Source of the DNA: Nageia nagi
Taxonomy: Eukaryota > Pinophyta
Direction: 5' to 3'
Assembly (NCBI GenBank): GCA_050084985.1
Contig: JBITNC010000001.1
Span: forward strand, 56,916,001-56,980,000
Length of the DNA stretch: 64,000 nt
Shown here: in pieces, positions 1 through 10,699 of the stretch
How positions within the stretch are numbered: the stretch's first letter is position 1
How the letters are laid out: each line of letters opens with the position of its first letter
Position numbers and translations under genes: made by a program
Notes under the pieces: generated by a model
Database searches by the model: none
What the model was told of the DNA's origin: nothing
What the model saw: only the letters and a program-made list of their open reading frames with translations

Positions 1-1120
1 TCACACCTTTTGCCTAAAATTGGTGGGTGTTAAGTAAACCCCTACCATCATTAAATCCTATAAAGAAGAAACAAAAGCCACCAAATAGGAGAAGGAATAA
101 TAACTTGGGAAGAACACTTGAGTCCACTTGATCATAAGTGTTTTACCCTTAAGGCTCTATCAATGTGTCAACTATGACTCATTTTCACATGACAATAGTA
201 GTTCTTCCTAATATTATGATGATATAATATTCATTATCTTCATTATTCCATGCAACTTGGAACTACAATGTTTACCATTAATGGTTACAAAGAGATGGAT
301 GGCTGCTAACAGAGCATAGTGATATATCATACCAATCAAGTTGATAGACTATGCACTCATAATTAGCTACAATCTTAGAAAAATGCAATCAATGATAAAT
401 CAAAAGGATTATAGCTAGAAGGTACAAACAGTTCAAAGGTATTGAATTTCCACATTTTCCATTCATTATACTTGTTTATTATGTAATATAACATAGTTGT
501 AATTATAATCTATACATTTGTAAATAGTTCCTTATACTGTTCTTAGTCAATAGACTAGTTAAATATATTAATGGTGAAAAACCACCCAATCACATATGAA
601 AATATATAAATAGTGGAATATTATAAGTCCAAGAGGTTGAACATTCGAGAAAATTTACCCAAGTTTGAAAGATACTTTCATGTGTGATAATGCAATTTGA
701 TAATGCTTTTCCCTTTGCAACATGTGGCTATCTATTATATTTTTTGAAATTTATGCATGAAGTGTTATTTTATATTATGGCTATGTATTATTATTACAAG
801 ACCCTAAGGGTAAGATAGTTTACTATTCTTAATCTTAGATATGGATTATTGCATATGTTGCAATGCCCAGGCTATGCAATGTTAGTTTGTTTTCTTAGTT
901 TAATGTGTTCATCTCTTTCCTATTACTTTTAGCCTTTTTATCTCTTTTCTATTACTTTTAACCTTCATAATAGATAGTAATCGACCTATAATTTGAAGAT
1001 TGAGTAGAAAACCAACACAAGTGCATTCTCCACCACCTTTTGCTCTTTTAAAGACCCTACCATTATGAGAAATGGAGAACATGACCATTCCAAACCCTTG
1101 AGACTACATTATATCGATCA
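1..1120 (+). repeat. 5' LTR of element A (left end cut by window)
   Basis: This is a direct repeat of 26158-27240, with shared long blocks such as the AAGTAAACCCCTACCATCA stretch near each start. It contains TATAAATAG at 605-613, matched at 26726-26734 in the other copy. I place the end at CGATCA (1118-1120), because the 3' copy diverges right after the same CGATCA. A primer-binding-like site follows at 1141. Position 1 falls about 230 bp inside the LTR, judging from the 3' copy. Confidence 0.88.
605..613 (+). promoter_or_regulatory. TATA box in 5' LTR of element A
   Basis: TATAAATAG is kept in both LTR copies (here and at 26726-26734) although the surrounding sequence has diverged. It is the likely core promoter for the A transcript. 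Confidence 0.6.
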
Positions 1121-1140
1121 ACAATAGTAAAGTTCATTTT

Positions 1141-1158
1141 TGGTATGCCCAATGGGAC
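1141..1158 (+). other. Primer-binding-site-like sequence of element A
   Basis: TGGTATGCCCAATGGGAC begins 20 bp after the inferred LTR end. It matches TGGCACGCCCAATGGGAC in element G (55323-55340) except for two adjacent positions. The TGG start is expected for pairing with the CCA end of a tRNA. I could not assign the tRNA. Confidence 0.6.
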
Positions 1159-1317
1159 ATGAGATAAATTCCATATTTAGTGGATGTGAATAGTTCAAAT
1201 AGTTGTTTGGTAAGCTATCACTTAGTGCTTTGAAATATTATAAAGTTTTTGTTACCTTATTGATGATTTTGCTATCAACCAATCAATATTTTGAACCTTG
1301 GCACCTCCCAAATATAG

Positions 1318-3207
1318 ACTTACTAGAAGTAGTACCAAAAATTCTCTTAGATAGTCTAGATTTCAAGAGCTATTAGTTCCTCATAGAAGGACTAGGTGAA
1401 AGATTTTTCAAACTTTATCTCCTCAAATCCTTTTGAGAGCTATTTTGTTATCATCCATATTTGGCTCTCCCATAGAAAATTTTTCACCTAATATAACTAT
1501 TCCAGGCATGGATCAACTTGCTCTTGTTGATTTCACTACTTGAAATAATAGAAATCCTTTAGTTTTTCTTGCTAATTTTCCAACTATTCCCTAATAAACT
1601 TTCAAAGTTTTGCCTAAGTATGATGGGTCTAGAAAAATACCATATAAGCATTGTCAAGATGTTTCTCTTTTGGATTTAATTTTTGATATCATTGATGAAA
1701 TAGTGATGATCATATTATTATCACATAAAAGGCAAAGTAGCTAAATGGTTTATAACTCTCACCCCTCAATCTATAAATACTTGACAAGAGTTATGTCAAA
1801 CTTTGATCAAAATATTTGTTGCATATGGTAATGATAGTACCTTTCTCATCCTTATAACATGTATAAAAGAACATCATCATGAGTCTATTGATGATTTCAA
1901 TAACAAATTTGAGAACATATATAAATATATTCTAATTAGGATTAGACCAACAAATGTAAAAACTTTGGTATATTATAAGAAAGCTTTTATGCCTAATATT
2001 AATATGATTATTGTTATGTATGGAGATACTTTCTTGGATGTTTACCAAATGGTTAAAATCTTTGAAAATACCTTGATATTCTTTAGAAAGATACAACCAA
2101 AAACTATTATGCCTTTGTTTCCTAATTTACCTCCTAAAAAAGCTTCACAAATTGGTCATCATGGAGTGTTATCCTTGACACCTTCTCCTCCCAAATCTAT
2201 CATTCAAAATCATGTACCAACACTACTTGCTCTAGCATCTACTAGTACTAATGCTGATTCTAAGTCTTAAGAGGGGTAAAGGATAAGGTAATTAAAGGTA
2301 ACTATTAGAAATATTACAAATAAGATCACTTTGTAAGAAAGGCAAAATCAAAATTTTAATTACAAAAGATATGATAACCATTATCAGCCTACATTTTAGC
2401 TTAGGAACAACCAAGAAGAACTGCCTAATGTGCCTAGAGTAGTTGATAATGTGGTTATGGATAGTTCTATAGAGTGTGATTCTATGATCATTATAGAATG
2501 GTGCCCTCCATGTTTATCTCTTAATTTTCTATATTCATGCAATGTGTATCAACACTAATACTTAGGCTTGCATTCAGACCAAATGGTAGAACCTACATCA
2601 GATCCTACTATTGACCTCAACATGGTTAGTTTTTAGCTTCTAGATTATGCTGAAGAAGAGGCCAACTATGTTCAAACTAAAGCCTCTTCTTCAATAGCCT
2701 TCCAATAACCCCAAGTCACTTAGCAAATTCAGCAAACCATTCAAGTGCAACTTGAACCCAAAAAGGCTAGGTCTCTTATCATTCAACCATAGAGTCAAGG
2801 AAATAGACTTTCAAGACATTCAAGTCATATTTCTCAAGATTAAAGTAATATTGCCCCTATAGTAGGAAATCATGTTGTGACTAGAAAGAGGTACTAGAAA
2901 AAGAGAGACCTCATCCATTGAGATATCCTTTTATCCTAAATTATCATAAGAAAAAGGCTACTCAGTAGTTCAAAACACATCAACCTATAGAAAAAAGTAA
3001 GTATATCCCTTATGCTCCATATAACATTATGGAAGAATTGAAGAAAAACCTTTTAAAATGACCATGTTTGATGCATTAAGGATACTGGGTGAAATGGACC
3101 TTTTGCAAGAAGCTTTGAAGTTAAAAATTAGTAAAAAATGGGTAAATGAGGGTGATGTTATTTTTGCAATATCAGATGATGTCCCTCCAACTCCTATAAG
3201 TATAATA
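1318..3207 (+). pseudogene. Element A gag (degenerate), cut at 3207 by element B
   Basis: This would encode the structural capsid/nucleocapsid precursor. The alignment to the gag of G is clear by eye: a TRSSTKN-type start near 1318; TFKVLPKYDG near 1595 against VFKTLPEFDA in G; then the longest open piece, 1803-2270, with the ESIDDFNNKFENIYKYI stretch matching NIPDFNIRFQKTW in G. Near 3060 the sequence reads FDALRILGEMDLLQEAL, against FEALKILGQIDLLKTSL in G, which leads into the protease. Many stops and frameshifts break it. I saw no zinc knuckle. The stretch 2271-3050 is the decayed proline/serine-rich rear of gag, and I see no other gene in it. The reading resumes at 17001, beyond the nested insert. 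Confidence 0.8.
3203..3207 (+). repeat. Target-site duplication of element B, left copy
   Basis: TAATA directly before the 5' LTR of B, against TAAGA at 17000-17004 directly after the 3' LTR. Four of five bases match, as expected of an old insertion. Confidence 0.6.
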
Positions 3208-3344
3208 TGTTAGAATGTATAATGCATTATTATAAAGTTTTTATAATGTTCCTCTTTGTAAATTCACTAATACTTAATGTTATCACTAGATACCTTAAGT
3301 ATTTAAGTGAATATGATAATGTAACTTATATTACACTCCATCTC
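3208..3344 (+). repeat. 5' LTR of element B, first part
   Basis: The first 137 bp of the LTR match 16502-16633. The LTR breaks at 3344, where element C begins, and resumes at 10232. The two parts together are about 501 bp against 498 bp for the 3' LTR. Confidence 0.93.
3340..3344 (+). repeat. Target-site duplication of element C, left copy
   Basis: ATCTC is repeated exactly at 10227-10231. The empty site is preserved in the 3' LTR of B, where TATCTCATGAGC runs uninterrupted near 16630. Confidence 0.95.
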
Positions 3345-4465
3345 TGATCCAAAATTTGGATCCTTTCAACATTTAGTAATCTCTATTTCAGTGTGTTCAT
3401 TGTGATCATCTTGTCTTTAGCTTTCCAACGCTTCTTTCGGATTGAGAATCCGAGTCCGTATGTGGAAGATATGGTATTAATTCAATTTGAGTATTTTGAA
3501 AAAAAAAGGATTAAAAAAAAATAAAAATTCAAATGGGTTTGGCAGCCAATGTAGAGGGGACCCGCTGGACCACATCGGAGGAGGTGTGCATGGAAGGTTG
3601 ACTGCTTGTGTAGAGGTCAAGTGCCACATGTAGAGCTACCCACACCCTATCTGCTCGCCAACCAAGCCAAGCTACTAGACAAACTGCATGGATGCCAACC
3701 AATCCCAGACCACTCACGTGTAAGCCATGCTACCTGCATGTACCACCTGATCGCCAGCTAAGCTGCCAGTCAACCAGGTTGACTTCTGCCCAACAAGCAC
3801 CACATGTCGCCACCATAGTGCACCCACCCAATTTTAAGTTTATTTTAACGTATTTTGGTGTTTTCTAAGGTTTTTGGTAATTTTTGATTCACCTAAGGTC
3901 CTATTATTAGGCTGAGTAATTTCGTCATCCTGAAATAGTCCAAAGAGTGTATTATTTTGATTTCAAAGCTCATTTTTGGGATATTTTTACAACCATTTGA
4001 GCCCAAATTTGACAGAAAGATCAAGGAGGTTAATGGGTATCTGAAAATGGGTTTTTTACCAAATTTTCTAGTTGTAATACTCTTCAATTTTAACCCCCAA
4101 AATTGTATAAAAGGGAGCAAATTAGATAGAAAAAAAGGGAGGATTTCAGGAAAGTGTTTTCAGTTCTTGTTGTGATTTTCAGAGCTATTAGAGTGTTGTG
4201 AATGTGAGAGGAGGTTTTGAAGGACCAAGGAGGCCTTGTAAAGTGATTCCACCCATTGATAGTAGAGAGCTTTTGAGCTGGATGTAGCCCACACTAGATG
4301 AACTAGGATAATTTTGCTTGTCTCTTTTTATGGTGAATGCTTTTCTCTTCTTTGTGTTTACAATTTCTTTCCTAATTTCCCTTTATAAGCACTTAATTGT
4401 TTTAAGTGTGAATTGATCCTAAGAAAAGATTAAATTGAAATTTTAATCTTATAATTTATGGATCA
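3345..4465 (+). repeat. 5' LTR of element C
   Basis: 1121 bp, repeated at 9096-10226 (1131 bp). The ends TGATCC/GGATCA are an inverted repeat. The middle (about 3535-3830) is clearly more GC-rich than its surroundings and rich in CCA/CTG-type decay products of CG and CHG sites. TATAAAAG lies at 4106. Confidence 0.96.
4106..4113 (+). promoter_or_regulatory. TATA box in 5' LTR of element C
   Basis: TATAAAAG follows the AACCCCCAAAATTG block, and the same arrangement (TATAAAAAG) is at 9864-9872 in the 3' LTR. It is the likely start-site selector for the element's transcript. Confidence 0.65.
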
Positions 4466-4469
4466 AGTT

Positions 4470-4487
4470 TGGTATCAGAGCAGTTGA
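4470..4487 (+). other. Primer-binding site of element C
   Basis: TGGTATCAGAGCAGTTGA lies four bases after the 5' LTR. TGGTATCAGAGC is the usual complement of the 3' end of plant initiator tRNA-Met. Confidence 0.92.
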
Positions 4488-4653
4488 AATCATTGGGATA
4501 ACCTATATTTTTTGAGATTGTTGTTGGTGTTTGGAAAGCATTCTTGCATGTATACTAGGTCACAAAGCAAGAAAGGAGAAGGAGAATTTGTGGAGGAGGA
4601 TCCAAAAATTGGTTCTTGAGTTTGGCTAAAGAAGTAAAGAGAGCTTGGAGCCA

Positions 4654-5669
4654 TGGCCAATGAAGGAGGGTCTAATATGGAAAAGCAAATTGCTGATCTC
4701 TCCATAATATTCTAGAAGATGTCTCTACAATTCCAACATTTTCAAGAACAACAATACAAGAAAAATGAAGGTGAAACTAGTGAATGTAATAAAATTGACA
4801 ATGATATTACACATAGTGTTTTTCAAAGTTCTCCTTTGAAATTGGAAGTTAAATTTGATTTGCCTACTTTTATTGGAGAAGTGAATGCTGAGAATTTAGA
4901 CCATTAGATTAAACAAATTGAAGTATATTGTAGAATTCAAAGAATTGTAAGAGATGAGGATAAAATCCAATTAGCAACTCTTAAAATGAGTGGTAATGCA
5001 CTTGTTTGGTGGGAAAGTTGTTTGCAAAGTAAGAATGAATCAATTCAAGCTTGTATTGCTTCTTGGACCCATTTTGTATAATTGCTTAGAAATCAATTTT
5101 ATCCTTTGGGTTATCAACAAAAGGCAATCATGGAATGGCAAACTTTTCATCAAGGCAAAGGGCAAAGTGTGCAAGAGTACACTACGAAATTCTGAAGAAG
5201 AGTTGCAATGCTAGGTATTCCTCTTGATTCCCAAGATACTCTTCTTAAGTATATTAGTGGTTTGCATAATTATTTAAGGCATACAATATTGATGTTTGAT
5301 CCAAATGATTTGGATAAAGTTTGTGTACAAGCCACTCACTTAGAAGAAAAGGGAAAATTTGTTAAGGATGGGAAAAAGAACAATGCTTCCAATAACAATA
5401 GTAGTAATGATTCTAAAAAGAACCAAGGAAAGGGGAAAAAGAAAACTATGTCTACTACACAAAAAGAGAAGTCTAAATATGTATGTACACATTGTCAAAA
5501 AGAAGGTCATTTAGAGGCTAAATGTTGGAAATTGCATCTCGAATTACGCCCTAAACCTAAAGGTAAAAGGAAACCAACAAATACTGTTACTAAAGAAATT
5601 GAAGATGGTTCAGATATAGATGATAAAATGGCATGTATGGTTTTGCATAATACACCTAATGAAGATTAG
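4654..5669 (+). pseudogene. Element C gag (capsid plus CCHC nucleocapsid)
   Basis: The reading starts at ATG 4654 (MANEGGSNMEKQIADL) and runs in essentially one sense to 5669, with stops and a shift near 5090-5210. A capsid-like retrotransposon gag domain is visible around 4850-5350 (DLPTFIGEVNAENLD; later SVQEYTTKF and ISGLHNYLRHTI). A lysine/asparagine-rich linker follows, then a zinc knuckle CTHCQKEGHLEAKC (CX2CX4HX4C) near 5489-5530. The knuckle is intact. Stops are mostly at former tryptophan or glutamine codons. The product would package the element RNA in cytoplasmic particles. Confidence 0.88.
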
Positions 5670-6400
5670 GAAAAGAAGAAAATTGAACTTTTTCACATCA
5701 AGGTGCAAGCTAAGAAGACTAGGATTGATACATTGTTTGATTCTAGATCTCAAGCTAACTTAATTGCAGAAAAGTATGTCAAATCACTTGCACTCACTAC
5801 TCAACCTCATCCAAACCCATATCCATTGGTATGGGTTAATAAAAATTCCAAGTTAAAGGTAACACAATAATGCAAGTTGCAATTTGGGATTAATAGGGAG
5901 TACATTGATGAAGTTTTACTTGATGTTGTTCCTTTGGATATTTGTGGGATTGTGCTTGGTAGTCCTTATCTATGGGAAAGAGATGCTTTATTTTATAGAA
6001 AGGAAAAAAAATATAGACTCATTAAAGATATAATTGAATACATGGTTAGTGCTCATCAAAACAAGAAAAAGGATATTTCTTTCATTACTGCAGGACAAGC
6101 AAAGAGACTAATCAATACATGACAAATGTTTATACTTGCAATGGTGAAATCTCAAGATGAAGTAGAAATCACAAAGGCACTTGAGGATTGTGAACCATAA
6201 TACAAAGAAGAAGTAAAAGAGGTAATTTTTGAATTTGAAGATTTATTTCAAGTACCTAAAGAACTTCCACCAAAAAGAGATATACAACATGAGATTCAAT
6301 TACATCTTGATGTTGCACTTCCTAATATTGGATTATATAGAAATTCTATTTTGGAAACTGAAAAAATTAAGAAACAAGTCAAAGAATTTTAGATCAAGGA
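5670..6400 (+). pseudogene. Element C protease region
   Basis: An aspartic-protease-like stretch follows gag: LFDSRSQANLIAEKYV near 5737, where the usual D-S-G catalytic triplet reads D-S-R, then LDVVPLDICGIVLGSPYLWE near 5920, the usual second half of gypsy proteases. The next section (6140-6400) is the linker to RT (EFEDLFQVPKELPPKRDIQH). It is broken by stops at about 5669, 5869, 6121 and 6390. The family assignment rests on position and these motifs. Confidence 0.78.
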
Positions 6401-7440
6401 GTCATTATACCTAGCACATCACTGTGTGGATCTCCTATTGTTATAATTCCAAAGAAAGATGGAACTTGGCGTATGTGTGTTGATTACAGGGCACTAAATA
6501 AGATCACGATTAAAAATCAATATCCTTTGCCATGTATTGATGATTTAATGGATCAATTACAAAAAGCTAGGCTTTTCACAAAATTATATCTAAGAAGTGG
6601 TTATCATCAAGTACGAGTTAAAGAAGAGAATGTGTGGAAAACTGCTTTTAAAACTAGGTAAGGATTGTTTGAATGGTTGGTTTTACCATTTGGTTTATGC
6701 AATGCTCCTGCTACTTTCATGCATGTAATGAATGAGGTTTTAAGGCCTTTCATTGATGATTTTGTTATTGTGTATCTTGATGATATTCTCATTTATAGTA
6801 ATAATTGGGAAGATCATGTGGTACATCTTCGTAAAGTGTTTGAAGTTTTAAAGGAAGCAAAACTCTATTTCAAAATGTCTAAGTGTGAGTATGTTAGGAA
6901 GAGTTTAATTTATCTTGGCCACATTGTAGGTGAAGGTCAATTGAGGATAGATCCTGCAAAAATTGAGGCTATATTGAAATGGCCTACTCCCACTAATGTG
7001 ATAGAGACTAGGAGTTTTCTTGGGGTAGTGCAGTATTTATGCAAGTTTATTGCTAACTTTTCTTACATGGCTTCTCCACTTCATGCTATTATAGGAAAGA
7101 GTCATGGATTTCAGTGGGGAGAAAAAGAACAAAATGCTTTTGAATTGCTTAAAAGGAAAATTAGTAATGCTCCAATACTTGCTTTGCCTAATCTTCAGAA
7201 AACTTTTGAAATTGAAACTGATGCTAGTGACTATGCTATGGGTGCAATTTTATTGCAAGAAAAACATCCGATTTGCTATCACTTGGAAATGTTTACTAGT
7301 GCAGTAAGAAACTATCCCATCTATGACAAAGAGTTGTATGCATTAGTTCAAAGTGTTAAGAAATGGAAGCACTATTTGGTAGGTAAAGAGACAATAATTC
7401 ATACAGACCATCAACCCTTGCAATATCTTTAGTCACAATC
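6401..7440 (+). pseudogene. Element C reverse transcriptase and RNase H
   Basis: The RT signature blocks are in order: MCVDYRALNKITIKNQYPLP (from 6473), LYLRSGYHQVRV, FEWLVLPFGLCNAPATFM (6670), then the catalytic YLDDILIYSN near 6775, intact. RNase H follows with ETDASDYAMGAILLQ near 7216 and HTDHQPLQYL at 7405. Two open stretches (6473-6661 and 6665-7432) are separated by a single stop at 6660, where a conserved arginine or glutamine codon would be. The enzyme would copy the element RNA into DNA. This is the best preserved part of C. Confidence 0.93.
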
Positions 7441-8926
7441 TAAGTTGCAACAATCTAGGCACTTTCGTTGGATTGGATTCTTGCAACAATTTCATTTGGT
7501 GATTAAGTACAAGAAAGGTACTCAAAATAAAATTGTTGATATGTTATCTAGGCCTCCAATAGTTGCTAGTGTTGTGATTCTGCAAAATAGTTCTTTAATG
7601 TATGACGGGTATAAAGAATAATATGTGGTTGATCCTAATTTCCAAAATGTCTATCATAGATTGAGTATTGGTAATGAGGTTGGAAATTATGACTTTCATT
7701 TGCATGATGGATTACTTTTTCATTTGGGCAAACTTTGTATTCCTAATGGTGAGAGGAATGATTTGATTAGGGAAGCTCATACTTCTCATATTTTAGGGCA
7801 CTTTGGTGTTGGGAAAACTCTTGCTAATCTACAAAGGTATTGTTACTAGCCTAAAATGCAAGAAAATGTATCCAGATATATCAGAGGTTGTATGTTATGC
7901 AGCGTAAGCAAACCCAATAATAGGAAATTTGGTCTTTATATTCCATTGTCCATTCCTACATGACCATGGGAGAGTATTTCTATGGATTTTGTTGGAGGTT
8001 TACCTATGTCTAAAAGAGGTCATGATTATTTATATGTGGTTGTGGATAGATTCAATAAGATGTGTATTCTAATCCCATGTAAAAAGACTGTGATAGGTTA
8101 AGAGGTAGCTAATCTTTTCTTTACTTATGTGTGGGTACATTTTGGTCTTCCTACTTCTATCATTTCTGATAGGGATTCCAAGTTTCTTGGAAAATTTTGG
8201 ACTTCTTTGTGGGAAAGGATGGACACTAAGCTAAAGAGGAGTACAACATTTCATCCATAGACAGATGGTTAAATAGAGGTGGTAAATAGGATGGTGGTAC
8301 ACCTATTATGAGGTTATTATGGTAAGCATACTAAGACTTGGGATGAGCATTTGAATTATATACAGCATGCATATAATTGGGCTTTACATTCTTCTACTAA
8401 CAAAACACCTTTTGAGACTTGTTTTGGTTATTTGCCAAAATCACCTTTTGATATGGCTTTTGCTTCAACAAGTGATGGAGATATAGTTCTTCATAATGAG
8501 GAGGAGCAGGCAAAGAATTTTATTAAGAGGATCAAATTGATTCATTAGAAGGTAAAAGAATAGTTGGAGAAGAGTCAGGCCAAGTATAAGGAGAGGCATG
8601 ATCATCATCGGGTGGATCATAAATTTTAGTTTGGAGATCATCTATGGCTTCATCTCAGCAAGGAGAGATAGCATGGTGAGGGAAGGAAGTTGAAACCAAT
8701 AAGGTATGGTCCATTTACCATTATTGGTCAAGTTGGAGACAATGCATTTTGGTTAGACTTACCACCTTATATGCAAATGTATTTTGTTATTAATGTTGAG
8801 AACTTGAAGTTGTATGAACCAGCCTTAGTTGCAGATGATACAGATGTTATGTTACCATCAGTTGAGGATTTAGCCCCTGAGCACATGAATGTGTTGGTTG
8901 AAGATTTAGTATTGGAAAATAAGTAA
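7441..8926 (+). pseudogene. Element C integrase
   Basis: The N-terminal zinc-binding region is seen in 7625-7900 (HTSHILGHFGVGKTLANL, then CMLCS). The catalytic core follows from about 7980 with [11 protein letters not shown] (first Asp), IISDRDSKFLGKFW near 8160 (second Asp) and IEVVNRMV near 8275 (Glu). All three acidic residues are kept, while the glutamines around them have become stops. RYGPFTIIGQVGDNAFWLDL near 8703 is the GPY/F module. The tail to 8926 is acidic, and a further coding-like piece (KWYAVDQVRELYPHF) lies at 8995-9040. I do not recognise a chromodomain. Confidence 0.88.
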
Positions 8927-9083
8927 TGATCATCTCGTAGTGGCATACATGAGGTGTGACGTATTGGAGTGAAGGGCCAACATCCACACAAGGCCAAGTG
9001 GTATGCAGTTGATCAGGTGAGGGAGCTCTACCCTCATTTCATTTCATCATCCTAAATGCTTTTGGGGATAAAAGCTCTCTCTT

Positions 9084-9095
9084 AATGGGGGGTAA
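9084..9095 (+). other. Polypurine tract of element C
   Basis: AATGGGGGGTAA ends at the first base before the 3' LTR (TGATCC at 9096). It is the expected primer site for plus-strand synthesis. The tract has two pyrimidines. Confidence 0.75.
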
Positions 9096-10226
9096 TGATC
9101 CAAAATTTGGATCCCTTCAACATTCAATAATCTCCATTTTAGTGTGTTCATTATGATCATCTTATCTTCAACTTTTTGATGCTTCTTTTGGATCGAGAAT
9201 TCGAGTCCGTATGTGGAAGATATGGTATTAATTCAATTTGAGTATTTGAAAAAAAAATAAAAAAGGATTTAAAAAAAATAAAAATTCAAATGGGTTTGGC
9301 GGCCAACGTAGAGGGGACCCTTTTAACCACATCGAAGGAGGCATGCGTGGAAGGTTGACTGCCTACATGGAGGTTAAGTGCCGCATGTAGAGCCACCCAC
9401 ACCCCATCTGCCTGCCAACCAAGCCAAGCTGCCAAACAAACCATGTGGATGACAACCAAGCCCAAACCACCCGTGTGTAAGCCAAGCCACCTACATGTAC
9501 CGCCTGACCACCAGCTAAGCCATTAGTCAACCAAGTTAACTTCTACCCAACAAGCACCACATGTCGCCACCATAGTGCACCTACCTGATTTTAAGTTTAT
9601 TTTAATGTATTTTGGTGTTTTCTAAGGTTTTTGGTGATTTTTGGTTTGCCTAAGGTCCTATTATTAGGCTGAGTAATTCTATCAGCCTAAAACAATCTAG
9701 AGAGCATATTATTTTGATTTCAAAGCTCATTTTTGAGAGATTTTTACAACCATTTAAGCCCAAATTTGATAGGAAGATCAAGGAGGTTAATGGGTATCTA
9801 AAAATGGGTTTTTTTACCAAATTTTATATTTGTAATACTCTCCAATTTTAGCCCCCAAAATTGTATAAAAAGGGAGCAAATTGGATAGGAAAAAAAGGGG
9901 AGGATTTCAGGAAAGTGTTTTTAGTTCTTGTTGTGATTTTTAGAGCTATGAGAGTGTTGTGAATGTGAGAGGAGGTTTTGAAGGACCAAGGACACCTTGT
10001 AAAGTGATTCCACCCATTGATAGTAGAGAGATTTTGAGCTAGATATAGCCCACACTGGGTGAACCAGGATAATTTTGCTTGTCTCTTTCTATGGTGAATG
10101 CTTTTCTCTTCTCTGTGTTTACAATTTCTTTCCTAATTTCCCTTTACAAGCACTTAATTGTTTTAAGTGTGAATTGATCCTAAGAAAAGGTTAAATTTAA
10201 ATTTTAATCTTATAGTTTATGGATCA
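9096..10226 (+). repeat. 3' LTR of element C
   Basis: 1131 bp, a direct repeat of 3345-4465, with TATAAAAAG at 9864. Differences from the 5' LTR are many and almost all transitions. ATCTC follows at once (10227-10231). Confidence 0.96.
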
Positions 10227-10231
10227 ATCTC
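10227..10231 (+). repeat. Target-site duplication of element C, right copy
   Basis: ATCTC, identical to 3340-3344. Here the interrupted LTR of B resumes (CATAAGCATACC against CATGAGCATGCC in the intact 3' LTR of B). Confidence 0.95.
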
Positions 10232-10595
10232 ATAAGCATACCTTTTGGGTAAAAGAGAGTAGCAATTCATTCTTTTATACAATGGTTAAAAAGGTGATCC
10301 AAAGAGAGATTTTGGCATATAAATAGTAGGCCCTCTCTTTGTGATCACTCACCAATTTGTGAAACAAAGTTATGCTCTAGGATAGTGTTTAAGAGATGAA
10401 GTTAGGAGGATTGTAAGAGAGTTGTCTTTGTGAATGAAGTAAGATCTTGTTAGTGGATGTACTCCTAGTTGGAGGAACCATTTTATATCTTGATTTATTG
10501 TGTGAGATTATCTATGCTTGAGTTTTGATGTTAGAGTGAGCTTTTATGTGATCTTGGTAGTTCAAGATTATATCCTTTATAGTTCAATCCCTTCA
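10232..10595 (+). repeat. 5' LTR of element B, second part
   Basis: Matches 16634-16999 of the 3' LTR to its end at TTCA. It contains TATAAATAG at 10318-10326 (16722-16730 in the other copy), placing the promoter and R-U5 part on this side of the C insertion. Confidence 0.93.
10318..10326 (+). promoter_or_regulatory. TATA box in 5' LTR of element B
   Basis: TATAAATAG followed by AGGCCCTCTCT is conserved in both LTRs of B. In element D the same TATAAATAGAGGGCCTCTC arrangement occurs on the minus strand, so this is a family feature. Confidence 0.75.
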
Positions 10596-10597
10596 TT

Positions 10598-10611
10598 TGG
10601 TATCAAAGAAG
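10598..10611 (+). other. Primer-binding site of element B
   Basis: TGGTATCAAAGAAG lies two bases after the LTR end, a one-base variant of the initiator-tRNA-Met complement TGGTATCAGAG found in C and D. Confidence 0.85.
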
Positions 10612-10699
10612 AATGTGGAAGCTCTTCTTCAACATCCTGTAGGTTCTTCATCCCTCATCCTTCTTCATCATCTTTTGGGGTTTACTTTACTTGTTTGAG

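Larger units (their letters stand above)
3345..10226 (+). mobile_element. Element C: complete Ty3/gypsy retrotransposon inside the 5' LTR of element B
   Basis: The 6882-bp element has LTRs at 3345-4465 and 9096-10226, both starting TGATCC and ending GGATCA. It has a primer site TGGTATCAGAGCAG at 4470, a purine-rich tract before the 3' LTR, and a perfect ATCTC target duplication. Gag with a CCHC knuckle, RT with YLDD, RNase H and integrase are all recognisable in gypsy order (RT before integrase). The LTRs differ at many positions, nearly all C/T or G/A. The primer-site type and pol look chromovirus-like, but I cannot see a clear chromodomain at the end, so the clade is unsettled. Confidence 0.95.

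Noticed and set aside
4490-4705. Short open frames on the minus strand beside gag of C and others under 80 codons throughout
   Set aside because: Length expected by chance in AT-rich DNA, or antisense to a recognised retroelement gene.
8770-9045. Chromodomain at the end of element C integrase
   Set aside because: Position would fit a chromovirus, but the aromatic cage residues and the usual W...E...N/W pattern are not visible.
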